A DNA stretch of 7,577 nucleotides from Candidatus Brocadiales bacterium (GTDB taxonomy: Bacteria > Planctomycetota > Brocadiia > Brocadiales > Bathyanammoxibiaceae): positions 1-7,577 of the forward strand of contig JAUQZZ010000097.1 in NCBI GenBank assembly GCA_030586765.1, in the 5' to 3' direction. Shown one piece after another: positions 1 through 5,050 of this stretch (positions within the stretch are counted from its first letter, which is position 1; each line of letters begins with the position of its first letter). The translations under genes were made by a program, and so were the position numbers. Below the pieces are notes generated by a model. It was not told where the DNA came from. It saw only the letters and a program-made list of their open reading frames with translations, and ran no database searches.

Positions 1-1211
1 GTCTTGGGATTTAATGTGACCGCTACTCTGGACTTGTTTTCTGGGGTCACTGTTGATGCGCCTTTACCACTATCTATGAGAAGCCTCTGGGCAGTGGCCA
101 CGCCCTTACCGACTTCTATTGGGTAGCCTGCCTCATAAAGTCCCTTCTCTATAGCAGAGATAGCAGTGATAATATCAAAATCGTTCATGTAGCCCACGTG
201 GGCCACACGGAAGATCTTACCCTTTAGTTCCTCTCCCTGTCCCCCGGCTATACTGACCCCGTATTTATCTCTAAGTCTCTTAACAAGGCCTACGCCATCC
301 AGGCCCTTCGGCACCTTTACAGCAGTGAGGATGTCGCAGGGGGACTGGGCGAAGAGTTCCAGGCCCAGGGCCTTTATGGCCTCCCTGGTGGCATGGGCAA
401 GGCGGGCATGCCTGCGCCAAATCGCCTCCAGGCCCTCCTCCTTCATCATGTCCAGGGCAACCTTCAGGGCCCTTACCAGGGACACCGCAGGGGTGAAGGG
501 GGTAGTGTCCTTCTCCAGGGTCTTTCTCATTTCTCTCAGGTCCCAATAATATCTGGGGAGGTCTGCCTTTTCGATGGCCTTCCAGGCCTCTGGTCTTACT
601 GCCACAAAGGCCAGGCCAGGTGGGAGCATGCAGCCCTTCTGTGAGCCTGTTACCGCCACATCTATCTTCCACTGGTCCATGAGGAATGGTTGTATCCCTA
701 CCGTTGTTATGGCATCCACTACCAGTAGGACAGGATAGCTATGAACCACCTGCACTATAGACTCTATGTCATTTATGACCCCTGTGGAGGTCTCGCAGTG
801 GGTGATGAAGATGGCCTTTATGGACTTATCCTTTTTCAGGGCCTTATCTATGGCAGAAGGCTCTACGGCCTTACCCCATTCCGCATCCACATATACAGTC
901 TTTACACCATAGGCCTCACAGAGTTCTCCCCAGCGCTCACCAAACTTTCCACCCCTTACTACCAGGGCCCTGTCTTTCCTGGTGAGGAGATTGGCCACGC
1001 AGGCCTCCATTCCACCAGTGCCCGAGGAGCTGAAGGTGTAGACCTCTCCCTGGGTAGTCTGGAAGAGATATTTAAGGTCTTCCTTCACCTGTGCGATTAT
1101 GGCAGAAAACTCGGGTGTCCTGTGATGGATTATTGGTTGGGCCTCTGCCAGGGAGACCTCTGGGGGTATAGGGGTAGGGCCAGGGGTGAATAAATATTTT
1201 TTCTTTACCAT
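1..1211 (-). CDS. Class V PLP-dependent aminotransferase, alanine/serine-glyoxylate aminotransferase-like (C-terminus cut by window edge)
   Basis: This is a cytosolic fold-type I pyridoxal-phosphate enzyme that probably moves an amino group between alanine or serine and glyoxylate or another 2-oxo acid. From ATG 1211 the frame stays open for 403 codons to the window edge. Visible marks are the N-terminal FTPGPTPIPPEV (8-19), the cofactor-phosphate loop SSSGTGGMEA (61-70), D166 in VVDAITT (pyridine nitrogen contact) and the Schiff-base lysine K192 in TGSQKGCMLPPGL. The match resembles the 'soluble hydrogenase 42 kDa subunit' branch, a misnomer for these aminotransferases. An AAAGG lies 10 bases before the ATG, and a consensus promoter lies at 1253-1280. 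Family members usually end near 380-392 residues, so the frame is already longer than usual after the typical terminal region (GYPIEVGKGVATAQ, 362-375). The exact substrate cannot be told from sequence. Confidence 0.93.
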   Translation of the reverse strand, partial: MVKKKYLFTPGPTPIPPEVSLAEAQPIIHHRTPEFSAIIAQVKEDLKYLFQTTQGEVYTFSSSGTGGMEACVANLLTRKDRALVVRGGKFGERWGELCEAYGVKTVYVDAEWGKAVEPSAIDKALKKDKSIKAIFITHCETSTGVINDIESIVQVVHSYPVLLVVDAITTVGIQPFLMDQWKIDVAVTGSQKGCMLPPGLAFVAVRPEAWKAIEKADLPRYYWDLREMRKTLEKDTTPFTPAVSLVRALKVALDMMKEEGLEAIWRRHARLAHATREAIKALGLELFAQSPCDILTAVKVPKGLDGVGLVKRLRDKYGVSIAGGQGEELKGKIFRVAHVGYMNDFDIITAISAIEKGLYEAGYPIEVGKGVATAQRLLIDSGKGASTVTPENKSRVAVTLNPK

Positions 1212-1252
1212 GATGCTTAAGCCTTTGTACTCTATCTTTGGTTAATTAGGTT

Positions 1253-1280
1253 ATTATAAGGGCAGGGTATCCCTTGTCAA
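1253..1280 (-). promoter_or_regulatory. Consensus sigma70 promoter of the aminotransferase gene
   Basis: On the minus strand a perfect -35 TTGACA (1280-1275) is followed by a 16-base spacer and a perfect -10 TATAAT (1258-1253). Transcription would begin near 1246 and leave a leader of about 35 bases before ATG 1211. The spacer contains the small dyad AGGG-ATA-CCCT, and AAGGG/CCCTT arms flank it, which could be an operator. A full match in both hexamers suggests strong basal expression independent of the heat-shock genes upstream. Confidence 0.8.
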
Positions 1281-1342
1281 TAAAACAAAGAGGAAAGCTT
1301 AACCGCAGACCTCTGTAAAATTAACAAAAGGATAGGCGACCC

Positions 1343-1467
1343 GTTCGGCTGAGGCTTCGGCAGGCCATTCAACAAGTTCAGGGTATGAGCCAGCCGAAGA
1401 CTCAGCCCCTGAGGCTTCGACGGTGAGCTCAGCCGAACCGTTTACCGAAGGGCTCACGGCCGAAGCC
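1343..1467. repeat. Complex inverted-repeat island between genes
   Basis: This gap region is built from nested short repeats. GTTCGGCTGAG (1343-1353) recurs inverted as CTCAGCCGAAC (1428-1438). CTGAGGCTTCG occurs directly twice (1349-1359 and 1409-1419). A 16-base arm GGCTTCGACGGTGAGC (1413-1428) matches the inverted arm 1452-1467 at 14 of 16 positions, enough for a long hairpin. No open reading frame runs through it. It looks like a dispersed intergenic repeat (REP- or MITE-like) or its degraded copies. Function unknown. Confidence 0.6.
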
Positions 1468-1492
1468 TTTCTAGGAGCGCACTAGAAGGGTA

Positions 1493-1516
1493 GTTTCAGG
1501 TCTCCAGACCTGAAAC
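1493..1516. repeat. Perfect 24-base palindrome with 11-base arms
   Basis: GTTTCAGGTCT (1493-1503) is followed by CC and then the exact reverse complement AGACCTGAAAC (1506-1516). No T-run follows on either strand, so it is not an obvious terminator. It may be a protein-binding dyad or another unit of the repeat island beside it. Confidence 0.6.
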
Positions 1517-1522
1517 GCATCC

Positions 1523-1543
1523 TCGTCCGCCTGAGGCGGACGA
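1523..1543. repeat. Palindrome containing TCCGCCTNAGGCGGA, copy 1
   Basis: Ten-base arms TCGTCCGCCT and AGGCGGACGA surround a single G (1533). The inner 15 bases (1526-1540) reappear, differing only at the central base, at 4379-4393 between hsp20 and lon. Two intergenic copies in a short window suggest a genome-wide dispersed palindrome rather than a gene-specific operator. Confidence 0.6.
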
Positions 1544-1576
1544 CTATCCCAGCAGGAGGGTTTTTTCAGAAGAAGA

Positions 1577-1593
1577 AGTGCGGAGCCCGCACT
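1577..1593 (-). terminator. Possible weak terminator hairpin after the small hypothetical gene
   Basis: A perfect 7-base-pair stem, AGTGCGG (1577-1583) and CCGCACT (1587-1593), has a 3-base loop. On the minus strand it lies 25 bases after the stop at 1618 and is followed by TCTTCTTCTG, which is T-rich but not a true T-run. It may end the hsp20-lon-small gene transcript weakly, or simply protect its 3' end. Confidence 0.4.
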
Positions 1594-1617
1594 GTGCAGG
1601 ACTTGTAATTATCTAGT

Positions 1618-1827
1618 CTAAGCTGCCCTTCCGCCCCCTTCTTTGCGGCCCTTCTTCCTTAGCTCGTTATCTAGCAGTATGGCCTCAATTTCAGGCAGGA
1701 GGGAAAGGCAGAACTGCCTTTCCACCTGGGAGTTTTTCAGCACATTTGCCAGTAGGCCACCCTCCTCGTAGCTTAGGCCTACAAGGATTTCGTCCATCAC
1801 CTTCCGTCTATCCACTATTCTGGCCAT
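1618..1827 (-). CDS. Small hypothetical protein downstream of lon (69 aa)
   Basis: I do not recognise this protein. ATG 1827 has a good ribosome binding site, GAGG with an 8-base spacer, which supports real translation. The product is short, hydrophilic and predicted helical. Alternating charged and leucine/isoleucine positions run through EILVGLSYEEGGLLANVLKN and LPEIEAILLDNELRKK, and the C-terminal tail (RKKGRKEGGG) is basic. It has one cysteine, no signal peptide and no membrane segment. It starts 80 bases after the lon stop in the same direction, and the gap has no clear promoter, so it may be the last gene of the hsp20-lon operon. A regulatory partner or adaptor of Lon is conceivable from position alone, but nothing in the sequence shows it. 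Confidence 0.55.
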   Translation of the reverse strand: MARIVDRRKVMDEILVGLSYEEGGLLANVLKNSQVERQFCLSLLPEIEAILLDNELRKKGRKEGGGRAA

Positions 1828-1844
1828 AAGGGGTTCCTCTGAAG

Positions 1845-1902
1845 GGGTTAAAGGTTCAAAGGTTTAAGTCTGGAGGTTCAAAGTTTAAGGGTTTAAAGGT
1901 TG
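1845..1902. repeat. Short degenerate direct repeats of GGTTYAAA type
   Basis: GGTTCAAAGGTTTAAG (1853-1868) is followed 22 bases later by GGTTCAAAGTTTAAG (1875-1889), with further related words GGTTAAAGG before and GGTTTAAAGG after. The array fills the gap between the lon stop and the small gene. It looks like slipped-strand or decayed tandem sequence. It has no coding frame and no clear hairpin. Confidence 0.5.
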
Positions 1903-1907
1903 GGGGG

Positions 1908-4334
1908 TCAGGTTACCTTTACTAGTTTTTCCTCTGCCTTCTTCTCTGGTCTCTTTGGTTCTGCGCCGAAGACCACGGGCAGCATCTCGTCCACACTCTC
2001 CACCGGGTGGAAGGTTATCTTGGCCTTTATTTCATCGGGTACCTCCACCAGGTCTTTTTCATTCCTCTTAGGAAGAACTAGAGTAGAGATACCAGCCCTT
2101 TTTGCCGCCAGGACCTTTTCCTTTATGCCTCCCACGGGCAACACCTTACCCCTTAGGGTAATCTCCCCCGTCATGGCCACCTCTGGGAGCACTGGCCTTT
2201 CTGTGAGAAGGGAAATGAGGGACATGGCCATGGTTACCCCTGCCGAGGGGCCGTCCTTGGGTATGGCCCCAGCAGGGACATGGATGTGGAAGTCATATTT
2301 GGTGAAGTCCGGGAGGGGTATGTTTAGGGTCTTGGCCTTGGAGCGGACATAGCTCATAGCCGCCTCTGCCGATTCCTTCATCACCTCCCCCAGTTGCCCT
2401 GTAAGGGTAAGCCTGCCAGAGCCTGGCATATAGGTAGATTCTATAAAGAGGATGTCTCCCCCTGAGGGGGTCCAGGCAAGACCCGTGGCCACCCCAGGCT
2501 CGCCAACACGCTCGGCTACCTCTTTAAAGAATATGGCAGGGCCCAGGAGTTCTCCCAGGGATTCTTCTTTCACGGTTACCGACTTTGCCCTTCCCGCAGC
2601 GATCTCCTTGGCCACCTTACGGCAGAGAGTGGCTATAGACCTTTCCAGATTCCTCAGGCCTGCCTCCCTGGTATAGGTGCCTATGATAGTCTTAATGGCA
2701 TTATCTTCTATGGTGATATACTCTGGGGTGAGGCCATGCTCCTTTAGTTGCTTTGGTATCAGGAACTTCTTGGTTATGGAGAGTTTTTCCTCTTCCGTGT
2801 AGCCGGGCAGTTCCAGCACCTCCATCCTGTCCTTTAGTGCTGGTGGGATGGGGTCCAGGTAGTTGGCAGTGGTGATGAACATGACCTTTGAGAGGTCGAA
2901 AGGCACCTCCAGGTAGTGGTCTGAGAAGGAAAAGTTTTGCTCTGGGTCTAGCACCTCTAGAAGGGCGCTGGAGGGGTCGCCTCGGAAGTCCATACCCAGT
3001 TTATCTATCTCATCCATCATAAAGACCGGGTTACTGGATTCGGCCTTACGCATGCCCTGTATAATCCTTCCAGGAAGGGCGCCGACATAGGTGCGGCGGT
3101 GGCCTCGTATCTCTGCCTCATCCCTTATGCCCCCCAGGGATATGCGTATGAACTTACGTCCCAGGGCCCGAGCGATGGATTTTCCCAGAGAGGTCTTGCC
3201 TGTGCCAGGTGGGCCTACGAAGCAAAGGATAGGTCCCTTCATGTCCTCCTTCAGCTTACGTACGGCTAAGTACTCCAGAATTCTCTCCTTTACTTTCTTT
3301 AGATTATAGTGGTCTTCATCCAGCACCTTTTGGGCCTGGTTAATATCCAGGCTGTCCGTAGTGCGTACAGACCAGGGCAGGGATACGAGCCAGTCCAGGT
3401 AGGTGCGGGAGACGGTGTATTCAGCGGCCTGAGGGGGCATCTTCTGCAGGCGCGAGAGTTCCCTTTCTGCCTCCTTTTTTACCTCAGGGGGCATCTTTGC
3501 TTCCTCTATCTTCTGCTTTAGTTCAGCCATCTCTACGGTACGCTCATCACTTTCCCCCAGCTCATCCTGTATGGCCTTTAGCTGTTGCCTCAGGTAGTAT
3601 TCCCGCTGGCCCTTTTCCATCTCACCCTTCACCTGGGTCTGTATCTTTCTGGCAAGTTCCAGCACCTCCATCTCCCGACTGATAAAGGCATTGACCTTTT
3701 GGAGTCTCTCCTTGACCTTGATGGCCTCCAGGATCTCCTCTTTCTCGTGGACATTGATACTCAGGTGGGAGGCTATCATATCGGCGAGTCTTCCAGGGTG
3801 CTCAATATTCATCACGGCTATCTTTAGCTCTTCTGGGAGGTTTGAGGTTATGGATATCATCTTCGTGAACTGGTCAGAGGCGTTACGGGCCATGGCCTCT
3901 GTTTCTATGTCTTCCTCCAGCTGATCCTGCAGTGTCTCAACCCTGGCGATGAGATAGGGTTGGTTCTGTGTGAATTCGTGGAGTTTGAGGCGTGCAATAC
4001 CCTGCACCAGCATCCTGGCCGAGTTATCGGGCATCCTCAACATCTGCAGTACCACTGCAGCAGTGGCATAGCCGTAGAGGTCATCAGGGCCTACGTCCTT
4101 CTCCTTAGGAGTTTTTTGGAGGGCCAGGGCCAGGAGCCGTTTCCCCGTGAGGACGTGGTCCAGGAGCTTAAGCTCCCTTTCCGTAGCTACCCCCAGGGCT
4201 GTGACCATCTGTGGAAATACCACGGTGTCCAGCACAGGTAGAACGGGTAGTACGTCGGGGATCTCCATCTCCTCCTGTAGGAACAGGTCTTCTGGTACAG
4301 TGCTTATTGCTTTACCTTTACGCCTGAGGTCCAT
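1908..4334 (-). CDS. lon: ATP-dependent Lon protease (LonA type)
   Basis: Lon is a cytosolic homohexameric AAA+ serine protease that degrades misfolded proteins and short-lived regulators. The frame opens at 4352 (814 residues). I prefer ATG 4334 (808 residues) because GGAG lies 6 bases before it, while 4352 has no SD. In the longer numbering the order is: Lon N-terminal domain (about 34-230), a helical coiled linker (230-310), AAA+ with Walker A GPPGTGKT (380-387) and Walker B VFMMDEID (443-450), then the S16 protease domain. The catalytic dyad is S703 in KDGPSAG and K746 in GGIKEKV, and the spacing equals that of E. coli S679/K722. All key residues are present and the length is typical of LonA. 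A lysine/glutamate-rich tail (about 799-814) follows the protease domain. It lies 61 bases after hsp20 and is probably co-transcribed with it. Confidence 0.97.
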   Translation of the reverse strand: MDLRRKGKAISTVPEDLFLQEEMEIPDVLPVLPVLDTVVFPQMVTALGVATERELKLLDHVLTGKRLLALALQKTPKEKDVGPDDLYGYATAAVVLQMLRMPDNSARMLVQGIARLKLHEFTQNQPYLIARVETLQDQLEEDIETEAMARNASDQFTKMISITSNLPEELKIAVMNIEHPGRLADMIASHLSINVHEKEEILEAIKVKERLQKVNAFISREMEVLELARKIQTQVKGEMEKGQREYYLRQQLKAIQDELGESDERTVEMAELKQKIEEAKMPPEVKKEAERELSRLQKMPPQAAEYTVSRTYLDWLVSLPWSVRTTDSLDINQAQKVLDEDHYNLKKVKERILEYLAVRKLKEDMKGPILCFVGPPGTGKTSLGKSIARALGRKFIRISLGGIRDEAEIRGHRRTYVGALPGRIIQGMRKAESSNPVFMMDEIDKLGMDFRGDPSSALLEVLDPEQNFSFSDHYLEVPFDLSKVMFITTANYLDPIPPALKDRMEVLELPGYTEEEKLSITKKFLIPKQLKEHGLTPEYITIEDNAIKTIIGTYTREAGLRNLERSIATLCRKVAKEIAAGRAKSVTVKEESLGELLGPAIFFKEVAERVGEPGVATGLAWTPSGGDILFIESTYMPGSGRLTLTGQLGEVMKESAEAAMSYVRSKAKTLNIPLPDFTKYDFHIHVPAGAIPKDGPSAGVTMAMSLISLLTERPVLPEVAMTGEITLRGKVLPVGGIKEKVLAAKRAGISTLVLPKRNEKDLVEVPDEIKAKITFHPVESVDEMLPVVFGAEPKRPEKKAEEKLVKVT

Positions 4335-4342
4335 CTTCTTCT

Positions 4343-4368
4343 CCGCCTTCATGAGTTTTTGAAGGAGG
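4343..4368 (-). promoter_or_regulatory. Candidate RBS-masking hairpin in the lon leader
   Basis: The transcript has CCUCCUUC (4368-4361), an anti-SD-like tract. It can pair with GAAGGCGG (4350-4343) across a 10-base A-rich loop, with one mismatch in eight. The second arm covers part of the GGAG (4344-4341) that serves the preferred lon start at 4334, and the loop holds the alternative start at 4352. This would lower lon translation until the hairpin melts. It is inferred from pairing only. Confidence 0.35.
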
Positions 4369-4378
4369 TAGGCACTAA

Positions 4379-4393
4379 TCCGCCTAAGGCGGA
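4379..4393. repeat. Palindrome TCCGCCTAAGGCGGA, copy 2
   Basis: Seven-base arms TCCGCCT and AGGCGGA surround one A. It starts 2 bases after the hsp20 stop codon and differs from 1526-1540 only in the central base. In the hsp20-lon transcript it may form a small stem between the two genes. There is no T-run, so it is not a complete terminator. Confidence 0.55.
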
Positions 4394-4395
4394 CT

Positions 4396-4815
4396 TTAGA
4401 TACTTATCTTAATAGACTTGGCAAGGGTCTGAGGTTCTGGGGTCTTGGGTATGTTTATTTGCAGAAAACCGTCTTTGTAGCTGGCCTCGATTTTGTTATC
4501 ATCAATATACTTGGGCAGTACCAGGCTCCTCTCAAAATAGCCGTATCTTATCTCCATGAGGTGGAAACAGGTCTTCTTATCACTAGATGAGTCCAATCTC
4601 TTGCCGCTAATTATCAGGGTATCTCCCTCGAGGACTATGGATATATCCTGCGGGTTGACTCCTGAGATGGACATCTTGATAACAATCTCATTTTCCGTCT
4701 CGTATACGTCGGTAGGTGGCTGCCAGGTCTCGTTATAGAAGGAATACATGGGTTTCTTAATAGACATGAACTCCTGGAATATTTTTTCTATCTTTGTACT
4801 GCGTGGGGGTACCAT
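4396..4815 (-). CDS. Small heat-shock protein, Hsp20/alpha-crystallin family
   Basis: This is an ATP-independent cytosolic holdase that forms oligomers, binds unfolding proteins and passes them to refolding or proteolytic systems. The 139-residue length is typical. A short N-terminal arm (1-30) leads into the alpha-crystallin domain (about 31-124), opening with WQPPTDVYETENEIVIKMSI and closing with the family signature A-x3-DGFLQINIPK (111-124). The C-terminal I-x-I anchor is ISI (137-139), which docks neighbouring dimers. The start at 4815 is fixed by a strong AGGAGGT with an 8-base spacer. The gene appears more AT-rich than groEL or lon. It leads the hsp20-lon pair, so holding and degrading functions would be induced together. 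Its leader carries an unusual dyad (4837-4876). No standard gene symbol can be assigned with certainty. Confidence 0.95.
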   Translation of the reverse strand: MVPPRSTKIEKIFQEFMSIKKPMYSFYNETWQPPTDVYETENEIVIKMSISGVNPQDISIVLEGDTLIISGKRLDSSSDKKTCFHLMEIRYGYFERSLVLPKYIDDNKIEASYKDGFLQINIPKTPEPQTLAKSIKISI

Positions 4816-4823
4816 TAATAATA

Positions 4824-4876
4824 ACCTCCTAAAGATACTATCCTAAAATAGTTAAAGCCTATTTCTAGGAGATAGT
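4824..4876 (-). promoter_or_regulatory. hsp20 leader dyad: possible RNA thermometer/switch or operator
   Basis: In the transcript, the distal arm (4876-4859) pairs with the proximal arm (4851-4837) over a 7-base loop, GCUUUAA. This gives 15 pairs with a 2-base and a 1-base bulge. The distal segment AUCUCCUAGA (4873-4864) can instead pair over ten contiguous positions, two of them G-U, with UUUAGGAGGU (4833-4824), which is the hsp20 SD. The proximal arm repeats the word UUUAGGA found in the SD, so the two pairings compete for the same strand. As DNA, the same dyad overlaps the predicted -10 box and start point and could bind a repressor. The sequence alone does not decide between these. Confidence 0.45.
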
Positions 4877-4902
4877 TTACCACATAGGGGCAGAAAATTC
4901 AA
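4874..4902 (-). promoter_or_regulatory. Putative hsp20-lon promoter
   Basis: Minus-strand TTGAAT (4902-4897) is followed by a 17-base spacer and TAAACT (4879-4874). Each hexamer matches the sigma70 consensus at four of six positions. Transcription would start near 4867, inside the distal arm of the leader dyad, so a start further upstream would be needed for the full RNA hairpin. The spacer contains CCCCTAT, which recalls the sigma32 -10 box, but it is only 7 bases from TTGAA, too close for that factor. Confidence 0.4.
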
Positions 4903-4916
4903 TTTTTTTCAGCCTT

Positions 4917-4946
4917 GGTATTCCTACGCCGTAGGCTACGGATACC
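4917..4946. repeat. Overlapping palindromes in the groEL-hsp20 gap
   Basis: Outer arms GGTAT (4917-4921) and ATACC (4942-4946) enclose two overlapping perfect palindromes: CCTACG-C-CGTAGG (4923-4935) and CCGTAG-G-CTACGG (4929-4941). The shared segment can fold only one way at a time. Neither strand continues into a T-run. It is probably a dispersed intergenic repeat unit. Confidence 0.5.
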
Positions 4947-5004
4947 TTGAAAGAGGCGCTAAAAGGGCAGGAAGTCTGGGCTTTTTGTATTCCCTCAGGT
5001 AGTT

Positions 5005-5045
5005 AAAAGGGGGGAAGAATGTTTCGCTCTTCCCCCCCCTTTTTT
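5005..5045 (-). terminator. Rho-independent terminator of groEL
   Basis: Beginning 5 bases after the groEL stop, the minus strand reads A-run, G8, AAGA, a 9-base loop GCGAAACAT, then TCTT, C6 and TTTT. The stem has at least 10 strong pairs and up to 14 including A-U closing pairs. The plus strand ends in six T residues after the same stem, so it could stop transcription from either side. It separates groEL from hsp20. Confidence 0.85.
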
Positions 5046-5050
5046 CTGGC

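Noticed and set aside
741..1193. 150-residue plus-strand open frame
   Set aside because: It is the antisense of the aminotransferase, whose minus frame keeps all family motifs. Its own translation shows no family features and has no convincing RBS.
1550..1566. Plus-strand terminator ending in six T residues
   Set aside because: The preceding stem is only CCC/GGG and no plus-strand gene lies upstream.
1845..1902. CRISPR-like array
   Set aside because: The repeats are degenerate, 15-16 bases long, have no unique spacers of uniform length and no cas genes nearby.
1900..2352. 150-residue plus-strand open frame over the 3' end of lon
   Set aside because: It is a shadow of the Lon protease domain, serine- and threonine-rich as expected for antisense translation.
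4361..4369. Perfect plus-strand SD GAAGGAGGT
   Set aside because: No start codon with an open frame follows at a usable distance on the plus strand. It is better explained as the complement of the lon-leader anti-SD tract.
4880..4902. Possible sigma32 promoter before hsp20 (TTGAA and CCCCTAT)
   Set aside because: The two boxes are only 7 bases apart. The known spacing is about 13-15.
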